Of a stretch of 57,444 bases of DNA, positions 9,485-19,171 are shown in pieces. Source of the DNA: Akkermansiaceae bacterium (GTDB lineage Bacteria > Verrucomicrobiota > Verrucomicrobiia > Verrucomicrobiales > Akkermansiaceae); the NCBI GenBank assembly GCA_029866215.1, contig JARWZU010000039.1:1-57444 (forward strand). Reading direction: 5' to 3'. The position numbers and the translations under genes were made by a program. Numbering within the stretch: position 1 is the stretch's first letter; each line of letters opens with the position of its first letter. The notes beneath the pieces are model-generated. The model did not search any database, was not told the DNA's origin, and saw only the letters and a list, made by a program, of their open reading frames with translations.

Positions 9485-12400
9485 TCAGATTTCGCTGCTG
9501 CTCAACCAACGAAAGGAAATGATATTGAAACGGCGCCCATAGGTTTGATTCACTGGCCACCTAAGTGCGGTGATATCCGTCGAGGCTTCCTCGCTGGGGT
9601 CCATAAAATTTGCCCCGCGCTGCACCACGGCTTCACAGCACGCCTTGGCAATCACGGTCGTGCCTGCAGCATTGGTCTTCTCACCATAACCACGAATGAC
9701 AAAGGTGTCGGAACGCGCCGAAAGCAAGGGGGCAATAGGCGTGAGGATATCCGCTTGTTTGACGTAGCCGGGAATTCCGTAGGCAGCAGCACCGCGCTCG
9801 GCCTCAGGGAATGCCAGACCTGCCTCGCTGCCCTTTGAAGCTCGACTGCCAGTGCGGAATGCCTTGTTGATCGGGACTGTATCTGAATCCAGTGCGCTCT
9901 GGATCGCCCCGCACACTGCTAGAGTTTTATCGCTACCAACGCGGCGGTTGATGAAATCTGCTAGACTCAAGAATGGCCCGCGCTTGCGAACTTCCAGCAC
10001 AACAGCCTTTGCGAGTGAGGTGATCTCAGCATCGGAAAGCATATGGACCCCAGCCCACTGCGCCGTTGGAGAAGTCATCTGGAGTGCACCGCTTGAATCA
10101 GTAGTGACCGGCAGGTTTGCGGGTGTCATCAGTGATGCATTTGCTGCCGTGCCTGTTGGGGCTTTAATCGTATCGTCAGCACCGAGAGCGGTCGTCCCCA
10201 TAATATCTCGATTGCGCAGAGAACTGAGTAACGCCTTCCATGCCTCAACGGAAGTGGAGTTCACATTGAACATGCCATCCACTGCGATATATGATGCCGT
10301 CAATTTCTCAGATCCTCCTACTGGAGTCGTTCCGTTTACAAGCTTCGTAAGCACCGTAGCTGCGTCCACCCCTTGAAGGTTTGGCTTATACTGTTTTACT
10401 GGCAATGATTTGGTGCTGTTGAGGAAGTCTTGGGCTACCGCCTTTTGGTCGCGCTTGGTGCTAAATGTCACCGCGTTTTGAGGAGCGATGCCAGAAAGGA
10501 AGTAACTGTCCCACAACGCCTCGTTTGCGAGATAGGAATGGTCGACGATCGTACGTGGACCACCTATTGCTCCCTCGGTTTTGTCAGAAGCCAATAGAGA
10601 TGTGGCCATCGAATTTCCGATCGCATGATTGATGAGAGGATACAAAACCGAAAGCGAATTGGTGATAATTCTGCCATTGGCATCAATCGGGAAACCATTC
10701 GCCATCGAGTGCTGGAAGGCGGCCAGAGAGACGGGCGGTTGGCGCGGCACCGAGTGTGTGATGACAGTGGTTGAACCATTGGATCCGAGCGTCCATCCCC
10801 CACCAAAATAGCTGTTTCCATTCGCAGTGGCTTCTCCCACTGAGTCGAAGACACTGGTGACTGCCTGAGTTTTGATCTCAAACGGCATCATCCGTTGCTC
10901 GTTTTGTTCGAGGTCATAGAAATTCAGTTTGATTGCCCGTGGATTGTAGCGAGCGAAAAATCGACCTGGGTTTTCTGAACCTTCTTCAGTTTTAGCGAGG
11001 AAGCTGAAAACCATGAAAGGCCTCTTCGTGACAACGTTCGAAAGTGGAATGTTCGCACTTGGGGTGATCTTATCGAAGAAGCTGAGATACTGAGATTCAC
11101 TGGCATTGATCCGATTATCGATTGTATAGTATCCCGCTTGCTGGGTTTCTTGACCATTATCTGACCGATCAAACTTATAATAAATATTATGGGCACTCGC
11201 ATACGCCGTCCCCAAGGACTTGTCGCTATTAGGAGTGACTGAGTAACTGAATTGAGCCGTTCCTGGGCCCGCTACTTTTGAAGGAGCCTTATACTCACTG
11301 TACGGATAATAATAGCCACCTGCTGTCGGATTGTAAACCCACCCCGGCTGCGCCTCAACCTGCTGCGCTCCACCGCCTGGGGTCGAAGTCGCCGTATTTT
11401 TCTGAGAGAAAACCATCACTTCCCCGGGCTTCAAAATCACTGGCTTTGTTGCGCTATTGCCAATGCGCATCGTCAAGAAATTTGCTCCCTGCGAAGAATT
11501 TGTGCCTCCCACCATCTTACCAATCGAAACATTATTTTGGATTCCATTAACGTTGATTTTGATATCATAGGGTAACGCGAAGTATTTGATGCTCACGAAG
11601 GAACCTTCGAGCGAAAGCGGTACATCAAGGGGATTCCAAAGGGTTATGATTGGATCGATCACGATTCCAAGCTCATAGTTTGGTGGATTTGTGATGGGAG
11701 CCTTAGGCTTCGCATAAAACGAAAGTAGCTGCTGAAACCGGATGTAGGCAGGCTGTTTGAGATAGTGAAATTTACTTGAATTGAATGCACTCACCGATGT
11801 TTCCTGCTGCAGATAGCTCGCGTTACTTGGCATCGCATCGCCAGACGTGTAGGTTGAGCCACCCGACTTTAACTGACTTGGTAAATTGTAGTAGGCCCAT
11901 AGCTCCGCTAGGTTGATGCCACCAATTCCGCCGGAAGTGTAGAGTGCAGTAGTCGGTACCGATGTCTCGGGGGCCTGGAGGATCATAGACAAATCCTGAC
12001 GGAAGCCGCCTTTGCGCACGTCAGTTAGCAGCCCTTTGTTTTGGCATGAAACATCATGATACAGGCTCTTTACATCAGTTTTCGCGGTCGTACTAAGCAC
12101 CAACTCGGTTTGACGCATGCTCACCAACTTGCGGATCGCGGCGCTTTCTTGATCAAGACCCTCGAGTGGTTTTTTCGTCCCGGTTGAGTCGGTCATCACC
12201 TTCAGCCCCATGTTGGGAGCGGCCTGCATGGCAAGCCGTTGGTCTGAGGTGCCATTCGCCGTGGGCGAAGGATCGGTCGGGATGTAGGCTTTGACGCCCT
12301 CATCGCTGACCCACCACGCAAAGCTGTTGCCCGAGGTGCTCAGGGTCTGTAAAACCTTTGGAACGGTCACTGGATCTCCAGTCGCCCCAACCGCATTTTT

Positions 12401-12883
12401 ACTGACGATTTCCACAACCTGCGAAGAACCCACGCTTGCTGCGAATCCTTTGTCTTTCACCTTGGTGGGATCGCCCGAAACGAACCACTGCAGGAAGGTC
12501 GGGTTTTGAGGACGATTTTTATCGGTTGCCGCCCAAGACTGATAAGCGCCTGCCCAGTGGCGTTGCGCTAGTGGAGTGGATGAGGTGGCGCTTCCCGCCG
12601 TACCGATTTGATCCGCGGTGGCGGTGATCCGAGTGTCCGGGCCGAGTTGTTTCTGCAGGTCGCCGAGCGCGATGAGCAGCGCCACCTTCGCATTGGCTCG
12701 GGCGACTTGGATGGCTTCACCCTGCGATGACGTACGAAGGCTGATACTCGAGAGCGACAAGAGGCCAACGGCGATGACCGTTAGCAAAATCATCAACGAC
12801 AGGGTCACGATCAGGGCGAAGCCTTGGCGGCTGGCCATGACGCGATCGCCCTGAATGACCATTGAAGCATCACAACTTTTCAT
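9485..12883 (-). CDS. Verru_Chthon cassette protein A-like protein
   Basis: This large protein of 1132 aa has an N-terminal prepilin-like hydrophobic helix (RQGFALIVTLSLMILLTVIA). It is followed by the conserved ANAKVALLIALGDLQKQLGPD region and ends with a module containing ARSDTFVIRGYGE and a CEAVVQR segment. These features match the Verru_Chthon cassette protein A family, known only from Verrucomicrobiota. The prepilin-type helix suggests processing and export by a type IV pilus or type II secretion-like machinery. In other genomes this family sits with pilin-like cassette proteins B, C and D, and none of those is visible here. An ATG at 12838, nearer to the helix, is an alternative start. 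Confidence 0.9.
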   Translation of the reverse strand: MKSCDASMVIQGDRVMASRQGFALIVTLSLMILLTVIAVGLLSLSSISLRTSSQGEAIQVARANAKVALLIALGDLQKQLGPDTRITATADQIGTAGSATSSTPLAQRHWAGAYQSWAATDKNRPQNPTFLQWFVSGDPTKVKDKGFAASVGSSQVVEIVSKNAVGATGDPVTVPKVLQTLSTSGNSFAWWVSDEGVKAYIPTDPSPTANGTSDQRLAMQAAPNMGLKVMTDSTGTKKPLEGLDQESAAIRKLVSMRQTELVLSTTAKTDVKSLYHDVSCQNKGLLTDVRKGGFRQDLSMILQAPETSVPTTALYTSGGIGGINLAELWAYYNLPSQLKSGGSTYTSGDAMPSNASYLQQETSVSAFNSSKFHYLKQPAYIRFQQLLSFYAKPKAPITNPPNYELGIVIDPIITLWNPLDVPLSLEGSFVSIKYFALPYDIKINVNGIQNNVSIGKMVGGTNSSQGANFLTMRIGNSATKPVILKPGEVMVFSQKNTATSTPGGGAQQVEAQPGWVYNPTAGGYYYPYSEYKAPSKVAGPGTAQFSYSVTPNSDKSLGTAYASAHNIYYKFDRSDNGQETQQAGYYTIDNRINASESQYLSFFDKITPSANIPLSNVVTKRPFMVFSFLAKTEEGSENPGRFFARYNPRAIKLNFYDLEQNEQRMMPFEIKTQAVTSVFDSVGEATANGNSYFGGGWTLGSNGSTTVITHSVPRQPPVSLAAFQHSMANGFPIDANGRIITNSLSVLYPLINHAIGNSMATSLLASDKTEGAIGGPRTIVDHSYLANEALWDSYFLSGIAPQNAVTFSTKRDQKAVAQDFLNSTKSLPVKQYKPNLQGVDAATVLTKLVNGTTPVGGSEKLTASYIAVDGMFNVNSTSVEAWKALLSSLRNRDIMGTTALGADDTIKAPTGTAANASLMTPANLPVTTDSSGALQMTSPTAQWAGVHMLSDAEITSLAKAVVLEVRKRGPFLSLADFINRRVGSDKTLAVCGAIQSALDSDTVPINKAFRTGSRASKGSEAGLAFPEAERGAAAYGIPGYVKQADILTPIAPLLSARSDTFVIRGYGEKTNAAGTTVIAKACCEAVVQRGANFMDPSEEASTDITALRWPVNQTYGRRFNIISFRWLSSSEI

Positions 12884-13051
12884 GAATTACGGGTTTTGGG
12901 TTTGTAGCGGAGCCGACTCAGCAATGCAGAACAACTCTATTTCCTTAAATGTATTTACATTGAATGATCACACAAGTCGGATGAATCGCTGACTCATGGC
13001 ATCATTGAAAATCATCAGAGGAAGCTGAAATGTGATGAGGGGCAAAGCATC

Positions 13052-15154
13052 TCATCGCGCTGCAGGACCTGGTGATGCAGAGAAAAAATGGGGGGCAGCG
13101 CTTTCCGATGCGCTAATTTCGGACTCGTGGTTTTGTCCCGAGACGCATTGCGCAAAGTAGTTTCCTTTTCCATGTCCATTCCCAGCCATCGCGCCGTCCA
13201 GACGGTTTTGTCGGCACACGTTATTGAAGAATAAATTCGCATTCGCGGTTTTATCAGCCGCTCGCCCGCCAGCACTGACTCCGCGGCGATTGGCTTCACA
13301 GGTGTTGGCGGCGATCACATTGTGGCCCGTGTTGCCGACCACCTCTTCGTTCCAAACATGCACGCCCGCCTGGCCATTTCCGTTGAGGATATTGGCAAAA
13401 ACGATTTGCTCGCTCACCGCTTCCTCGACAAACACCCCGTGCCGGCCATTGGCGCTGCATACATTGAACAGCGCCGTACATTCCTCAGATCCCGCATCGA
13501 GATCAATCCCGTCCATCTTGTTGCCCGAACAAACATTCGCGATCGAGTGCACTCGGCTCGCGACGTGCGGCCAGATTCCCCGCCCATTGTTGCTAAGCAC
13601 ATTGCAGCGGTAAACAAACATCGCCGCTTTCCCGTCACGCCCCTTGGTGTAAAGGCCGTCTCGCGCACCCGCCGTGAGATTCACCCCTTCGATCAACGCG
13701 GTGCTGCCGGTGTTCGCGTTGATCGGGAAGAACGCTTGACGGTTGCAGTCGAGTTTTCCTCCAGAAATTGAGCAGAAGCCCGTCGCTGGAAGCTGGATCA
13801 ACTGCGTCAGCGGTGCCTCACGAACCCAGAGAGGATCCGACTCCGTTCCGAGACTTGCGACGATCTGGCCGTCGAGGATCACGCAGGTGTTCGGCGGCAA
13901 CTTGAGCCCCTTGGGGTTGCGTGAAACATATTTGCCCTGCAGCTTCAGAACGATCACATCGCCCGGATGTTCAGAACGCGCACGATCCAATGCCTTCTGA
14001 ACCACTTTCAGATCGACCGCCACGGGCTTCGCGGTCTTCGGGGTCTTGGAAATCCCACCGAGCACCTCCAAGTCGAACCTCCCCATGCCATCGACAATTC
14101 GTGCTTCTTGGTGAGGATGATCCCATGTGGGAGGATTGAACCACTTGAGACCCGGTGCTGCGGCATCGCACTGCAAGCCCTCATTCCCCACCAGTAAAAT
14201 ATCCTTACTGCCAACCGCGAGCGTCGCATTGCCGCTGAGGGCGTTGCGAACGAGTTGATGTCCCGAACCGGCCAGAGTCAGCGTGATGCCAGAGGATTTC
14301 CCATGGTTTTCCGTGATGAGATTGCCCTCGCTGGATGCTGTGAGTTGGATTGCATCGGCATCATTGATCCGATTGCGGGCAATCACGCCTCGACTCGTTC
14401 CTGAGCGAATCGCGGAATGATTTTCGTCAAATTGGTTTCCAGCCACCACGCTCGTCGAGGAATTGATCGTCAACGCCGTGTCGCTCTGCGATTTGAATTC
14501 GTTATCAAGACACATGAAACCTGCGGTATCTCCAACACGCAAGCCATCGCCATTGTCTCGGAAGTTACAACGGGTCACACTACCGGTTTCGTTGACCGCG
14601 GTCGGATCTGCGCCTTGGTAATCGATCCCCGCCACTCGGCAGGCCACCACACTCAATTGATCAAGGTTAATTCTTTTGCCCCCGACGACCCGAATTCCGG
14701 TCAGGGGCTTGCCCATCCCGTCGAGCAGGGCAACACCAGGTCCTGACGACGTGACAGAAACCGTGTCCACATCTGCCATTTCAACTAATGCCTTAGCGGA
14801 ACAATCCGGCGCAGCAGCGACGCCCGCCGTTGGGGATAGCTTGAGCATCATCCGCGATCCCAACTTCAGTGGCTTCGCTCCGATCTGAATCGTTCCCTGT
14901 GCCTCCAGCGACAAAAGCGCCTCGGGATGATCCTTGCGCGCGGCGTCGATCGCCCCTTGGGCAGCTTCGGCCGGGCCGCTGGGCAGAAGAACCGCCACGA
15001 TGTTCTCATTGAGTTTCACCGCGAACGGAGCCTCCGGAGGCGTGAAGAACTTCTCCGTTCCAGCCCAAGCCGGAGAGAGCAGCGCGAGTAGGGCGGAAAC
15101 TCCCAAATGGCGGGAAAGACTCAATGGAGTTTTGCGACGGAAAAGAAGAATCAT
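13052..15154 (-). CDS. Exported right-handed parallel beta-helix protein
   Basis: About 700 aa. The ATG at 15154 gives a signal peptide (basic MILLFRRKTP, then a hydrophobic stretch ending AWAG); an in-frame extension to 15211 would bury it and is rejected. Two blocks of parallel beta-helix repeats rich in Asn and Gly ladders (for example GNTGHNVIAANTCEANRRGV) occur, roughly residues 150-330 and 440-680. Such folds are common in polysaccharide lyases, epimerases and surface adhesins, but no catalytic signature is clear. It lies upstream of the Verru_Chthon A gene on the same strand, separated by 168 bp, and may be surface-associated. Confidence 0.85.
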   Translation of the reverse strand: MILLFRRKTPLSLSRHLGVSALLALLSPAWAGTEKFFTPPEAPFAVKLNENIVAVLLPSGPAEAAQGAIDAARKDHPEALLSLEAQGTIQIGAKPLKLGSRMMLKLSPTAGVAAAPDCSAKALVEMADVDTVSVTSSGPGVALLDGMGKPLTGIRVVGGKRINLDQLSVVACRVAGIDYQGADPTAVNETGSVTRCNFRDNGDGLRVGDTAGFMCLDNEFKSQSDTALTINSSTSVVAGNQFDENHSAIRSGTSRGVIARNRINDADAIQLTASSEGNLITENHGKSSGITLTLAGSGHQLVRNALSGNATLAVGSKDILLVGNEGLQCDAAAPGLKWFNPPTWDHPHQEARIVDGMGRFDLEVLGGISKTPKTAKPVAVDLKVVQKALDRARSEHPGDVIVLKLQGKYVSRNPKGLKLPPNTCVILDGQIVASLGTESDPLWVREAPLTQLIQLPATGFCSISGGKLDCNRQAFFPINANTGSTALIEGVNLTAGARDGLYTKGRDGKAAMFVYRCNVLSNNGRGIWPHVASRVHSIANVCSGNKMDGIDLDAGSEECTALFNVCSANGRHGVFVEEAVSEQIVFANILNGNGQAGVHVWNEEVVGNTGHNVIAANTCEANRRGVSAGGRAADKTANANLFFNNVCRQNRLDGAMAGNGHGKGNYFAQCVSGQNHESEISASESAAPHFFSASPGPAAR

Positions 15155-15544
15155 TGAATTTGGATTTGTATGAACGGGGTCATTACAAGAGACCAAGTAA
15201 CAATGAGTCAATCATAATGCGCCATTTCATGATTTCATGGGAAAATATTCGAAGTCAATTCCGCGAATTTCCAACGGTGAATCGAATCATCCATGCCGCG
15301 TGACATCGAAATCAACTCATTTCGATCGCACAAATCGTCGAGATCATTTGAAACTTTTCGCGCAAATGGCCACTGGAGCTGACCCGCCCTCTCTGAGTAC
15401 CTCACTGGAATTAAATTGATTCAATCATTGCTCTATTATTGAAAAAACGATCAGCAACTGCCTTGCCACGTGGGCTGGGGCGACTCATTTCCGTGCACCT
15501 CGTCCTTGCGGTTGCCGGTAACTCGGATTTAAGTGAAGGGACGG
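15155..15544. other. Non-coding stretch between divergent genes
   Basis: This 390-bp AT-rich gap separates the beta-helix gene (minus) from uvrB (plus), so it must hold two promoters. I see a TTTCATGA/TTTCATGG direct repeat near 15225-15240 and a short AATTC-CGC-GAATT palindrome near 15256, but no SOS box that I can recognise and no convincing ORF. Confidence 0.5.
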
Positions 15545-17734
15545 ATGCCATTTCGACTTGTCAGCGATTACCGACCTGAGGGAGATCAGGGCCAAGCGAT
15601 TGCAAAGCTCTCTAAGTCACTGGCCGCAGGAAATTTGCATCAGACGCTGCTCGGCGTGACGGGCTCTGGCAAAACCTTCACGATGGCCAATCTGATCGAG
15701 GCCCAAGGAAAGCCGACGTTGATCATGAGCCACAACAAGACCTTGGCCGCGCAGCTCTATTCGGAGTTCAAAAATTTCTTCCCTCACAACGCAGTCGAGT
15801 ACTTTGTCTCGTATTTCGACTACTATCAACCGGAAGCCTACATCCCGCGTAGCGATACCTACATCGAAAAGGATTCCGCCATCAATGACGAGATCGAGCG
15901 CCTCCGACTCAGCACCATGGGGTCCTTGCTCACTCGACAAGACACGATCGTGGTTGCATCCGTTTCCTGCATCTACGGCCTCGGCTCGCCTGAGGACTAT
16001 CAGGACATGATGCTGCCGATCTGGGTCGGGCAAAAACTCAGCCGAGAGGACTTCATCGCCTCGCTCGTGGGCATGCTGTTTGAACGCAACGACGTCGCAT
16101 TCGGTCGCGGGAAATTCCGAGTGCGCGGCGATGTGGTCGAAGTCCACCCGGCGTATCTCGACGAGACGGCGATCCGCATCGAGTTTTTCGACGATGAGGT
16201 CGAGCGCGTCACCAGCGTTCACACCCTAACGGGCCAAACGATCGACCGCTTAGAGAATCACACCTTTTTCCCAGCCAAGCAGTTCGTCACGCCTGCCGAC
16301 AAAATGAAGCTCGCGATGCAGGCGATCCGAAAAGAGGCTGACGAGCAAGTGGGCCTGTTTGAAAAAGACAACAAGCTCATCGAAGCTCAACGTCTTCGGA
16401 TGCGCACTGACTATGATCTCGAAATGATGGCGGAAATGGGTTTTTGCCAAGGGATCGAAAATTACTCACGCCACATCACCGGACGGGAACCTGGCGCCAG
16501 ACCGAACACGCTGCTCGATTTCTTTCCGCGAGATTTCCTGTTATTGGTCGATGAGAGCCATGCGACGATCCCACAGATTGGCGGCATGTTTGAGGGCGAC
16601 AAGAGCCGCAAAACGGTGTTGGTCGATCACGGATTTCGGTTACCAAGCGCTCTAGACAACCGCCCCTTGCGCTTTGAGGAGTTCATGCAAATGACGAGCC
16701 AGCGGGTTTACGTTTCCGCGACACCGGGGCCATTTGAAATCGTCAATTCGAGACCGGAGAACAAAACATTCATCCCCGTCAAATCTCGAACCAAAGACGG
16801 CAACATGCCACTTTTCGATTTCAAGAAACTTCGGGTCAAACCGAGCGGCAACGATGAACCCGTAGCGAAATTCGATGCAACGAAACGAGGGACCCCTTTG
16901 GTCGTCGAACAAATCATCCGCCCAACCGGTTTGCTCGATCCGATTCTTACCTTACGCCCCCTCAAGGGCCAGATCGACGAGACGATTGAGCTTTGCCGCC
17001 AACGCGTCGAGCGCCACGAGCGCGTCCTGATCACCACGCTCACCAAAAAGACCGCCGAGGATCTATCGGAATACCTCCAAGCAACTGGCCTAAAATGCCG
17101 CTACCTGCACTCAGACATTGATGCAGTCGAACGCGTGGAGATCCTCAAACAACTCCGCAGCGCAGCTTTTGACATCCTAATCGGGATTAATCTACTGCGC
17201 GAAGGGCTCGACCTCCCCGAAGTTTCATTAGTGTGCATTCTTGATGCCGACAAAGAGGGCTTCCTCCGCAATGAAACATCAATGATCCAGACTGCGGGGC
17301 GAGCCGCCCGACACATTCATGGCGAATGTGTGCTTTTTTGCGACAAGGTCACGGACTCGATCCAGGCGCTCATCGACATCACTGCCTATCGACGTGGCCG
17401 GCAATTGGCCCACAACGAGGCGCGCGGCATCACTCCTCAAGGTGTGAAGCGCGCCCTCCAGCATAGCCTGCATACACACGAAAAAGAGCGCGAACAAGCG
17501 GATCAACTCAACCGCGCGATGGTAGCCGACGACGTCGCTACCTACGATCAAATCCAAGTGATCGGCGAGCTGGAGGAGGAGATGCGCGAATGTTCGGCGC
17601 GTTTGGAATTCGAGCGGGCGGCTCACTTGCGCGACCAGATCGCCGCGCTGAAATCCAATAGCACCCCGGCGCCCGCCCAATCGGTCCAGTATCCGAAAGG
17701 CAAAGGCCGGAAGAATCGTTTCCCAAAACGCTAA
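15545..17734 (+). CDS. uvrB: Excinuclease ABC subunit UvrB
   Basis: The DNA damage-recognition helicase of nucleotide excision repair, 729 aa. The Walker A motif GVTGSGKT is at residues 37-44, the damage-probing beta-hairpin region YYQPEAYIPRSDTYIEKD is intact, and the C-terminal UVR motif (ARLEFERAAHLRDQIAAL) that contacts UvrA/UvrC is present. The ATG at 15545 follows a GAAGGG Shine-Dalgarno-like sequence and gives the family N-terminus MPFRLVSDYRPEGDQ; a GTG four codons upstream is less likely. The protein is longer than most UvrBs because about 45 residues are inserted between SATPGPFEI and the VVEQIIRPTG motif. Confidence 0.98.
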   Translation: MPFRLVSDYRPEGDQGQAIAKLSKSLAAGNLHQTLLGVTGSGKTFTMANLIEAQGKPTLIMSHNKTLAAQLYSEFKNFFPHNAVEYFVSYFDYYQPEAYIPRSDTYIEKDSAINDEIERLRLSTMGSLLTRQDTIVVASVSCIYGLGSPEDYQDMMLPIWVGQKLSREDFIASLVGMLFERNDVAFGRGKFRVRGDVVEVHPAYLDETAIRIEFFDDEVERVTSVHTLTGQTIDRLENHTFFPAKQFVTPADKMKLAMQAIRKEADEQVGLFEKDNKLIEAQRLRMRTDYDLEMMAEMGFCQGIENYSRHITGREPGARPNTLLDFFPRDFLLLVDESHATIPQIGGMFEGDKSRKTVLVDHGFRLPSALDNRPLRFEEFMQMTSQRVYVSATPGPFEIVNSRPENKTFIPVKSRTKDGNMPLFDFKKLRVKPSGNDEPVAKFDATKRGTPLVVEQIIRPTGLLDPILTLRPLKGQIDETIELCRQRVERHERVLITTLTKKTAEDLSEYLQATGLKCRYLHSDIDAVERVEILKQLRSAAFDILIGINLLREGLDLPEVSLVCILDADKEGFLRNETSMIQTAGRAARHIHGECVLFCDKVTDSIQALIDITAYRRGRQLAHNEARGITPQGVKRALQHSLHTHEKEREQADQLNRAMVADDVATYDQIQVIGELEEEMRECSARLEFERAAHLRDQIAALKSNSTPAPAQSVQYPKGKGRKNRFPKR

Positions 17735-17749
17735 ATCGTCTCGCATTGT

Positions 17750-17854
17750 AAAATTTACACTTTGCGAAATTTTTCGCTTGCCAAACTGCGCCCTGGAAAA
17801 TTTACATAGGCTTATAAGTTGCTGTCTTGCACAATAGACTAGATGTAAGACAGC
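17750..17854. promoter_or_regulatory. Symmetry elements upstream of the membrane protein gene
   Basis: The uvrB 3' flank contains AAAATTTACA twice (17750 and 17797, 47 bp apart), a compact palindrome GCGAAA-TT-TTTCGC at 17764-17777, and an 8-bp inverted repeat GCTGTCTT/AAGACAGC at 17821-17854 with an 18-base loop. The last ends 19 bp before the next start codon. These could be regulator sites or RNA structures; no specific factor is assigned. Confidence 0.4.
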
Positions 17855-17873
17855 GATTTAACTCCCCCCATCC

Positions 17874-18278
17874 ATGCATCGCCTCAGTTCATTGTCCACA
17901 CTTCAACGGTTTCGACTCGCCGCCTTTTTATTCTGTCTTAGGCAAGTTCTGTTGATTTTCTCGATTTGTTTGCTGGTCACAGCGGTCTATCGGGGGGACT
18001 ACCCACTTACAACTGCAGCATTATACCTTGGAGTATTTGTGGTCTGCCTCAACGTCATCGTTCGCCTCTTGTCCCAACGCACCAAGTGCCCACTCTGCAT
18101 GGTTCCCATCTTGGGCAACCCATCGTGCGTCAAACACCGGAGGGCTCGCAAACTCTTTGGAAGCTACCGATTCAGGGTCGCTCTCTCCGCACTCTTTGCA
18201 GGCTACGTCGCTTGCCCCTACTGCCAAGAAATGACGTCAATGGAAGTGCGTGCTTCAAGGCACAAACGGGGCAGATGA
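17874..18278 (+). CDS. Small membrane protein with two Cys-x2-Cys pairs
   Basis: A 134-aa protein I do not recognise. Two hydrophobic segments near residues 13-40 and 48-63 are followed by a cytoplasmic tail with two Cys-x2-Cys knuckles (CPLC and CPYC). The pairs are about 46 residues apart and could bind zinc as a split ribbon. It lies 44 bp upstream of the FKBP gene on the same strand. A long ORF in another frame overlaps it, but that frame has no features of its own before the FKBP signal peptide. Confidence 0.6.
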   Translation: MHRLSSLSTLQRFRLAAFLFCLRQVLLIFSICLLVTAVYRGDYPLTTAALYLGVFVVCLNVIVRLLSQRTKCPLCMVPILGNPSCVKHRRARKLFGSYRFRVALSALFAGYVACPYCQEMTSMEVRASRHKRGR

Positions 18279-18322
18279 TTCCTTGGATTGACAGAGGTGC
18301 CGGATCGTTGGAATCTGTGCGG

Positions 18323-19171
18323 ATGAATTTCATTCCGAAGTCCTTGCAGATCCTAATCTCGCCCGCGGCCGGGTTGGCTCTTGCTCTTTCAATCCCTGCC
18401 CGCGCCGAATCCACCATGCCCGAAACTCCATCTGACGTCCAAGCTGCCCCAACCGATGCGCTCAAAACGCCTTCTGGCCTCTCATCCAAGGTTCTGAAGC
18501 CCGGCACGGGCAGCCAAAAGCCTGCTGCCGCTGACACCGTGACCGTGCATTACTCGGGCTGGACGACCGATGGTAAGCTTTTCGACAGTTCGGTGAAACG
18601 CGGTGAGCCAACAAGTTTCCCGCTCAACCGCGTCATCAAGGGCTGGACCGAAGGCCTCCAACTCATGGTCGAGGGTGAAAAACGCCGATTCTGGATTCCT
18701 GCCGATCTGGCCTATGGCGAAAATCCCGGCGGTGGCCGCCCCGGCGGGTTGCTCGTGTTCGATGTGGAATTGTTAAGCATCAAACAGGCCCCCAAGCCAC
18801 CAGCCGTTCCTGAGGACGTCGCCGCCGCACCCGAAAGCGCCGAGAAAACGGCTTCGGGCATCGCATCTCGCGTGCTCACCAAGGGCACAGGCACCACCCA
18901 CCCTGCTGCAAGCGACCAAGTGAAAGTCCATTACTCTGGCTGGACGACCGACGGCAAGATGTTCGATAGCTCCGTCACCCGTGGCGAACCGATTGTGTTC
19001 CCGCTAAACCAAGTCATACCCGGCTGGACCGAAGGCGTGCAATTGATGGTCGAGGGCGAAAAACGCCGCCTCTGGATCCCTGCAAAACTTGCCTATGGCG
19101 AAAGCCCACCACCGGGCGCACCTGCGGGAACGCTGGTGTTTGACGTGGAGCTTCTCCAGATCGTCAAATGA
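18323..19171 (+). CDS. Exported FKBP-type peptidyl-prolyl isomerase, tandem domains
   Basis: The protein has 282 aa. The ATG at 18323 gives a signal peptide ending at PARAES. Two FKBP domains follow, about residues 55-150 and 180-280, each with VHYSGWTTDG, a FDSSV segment, the GWTEGxQLMVEGEKRR segment and the LAYGE loop that shape the proline-binding pocket. The linker and domain starts repeat closely (TPSGLSSKVL versus TASGIASRVL), which indicates internal duplication. It probably assists folding of exported proteins. It is translationally coupled to the next gene through a 4-bp ATGA overlap. Confidence 0.92.
   Translation: MNFIPKSLQILISPAAGLALALSIPARAESTMPETPSDVQAAPTDALKTPSGLSSKVLKPGTGSQKPAAADTVTVHYSGWTTDGKLFDSSVKRGEPTSFPLNRVIKGWTEGLQLMVEGEKRRFWIPADLAYGENPGGGRPGGLLVFDVELLSIKQAPKPPAVPEDVAAAPESAEKTASGIASRVLTKGTGTTHPAASDQVKVHYSGWTTDGKMFDSSVTRGEPIVFPLNQVIPGWTEGVQLMVEGEKRRLWIPAKLAYGESPPPGAPAGTLVFDVELLQIVK

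Noticed and set aside
17966-18322. 5' extension of the FKBP gene to 17966
   Set aside because: It would overlap the small membrane protein gene and place over 100 unrelated residues before an obvious signal peptide.
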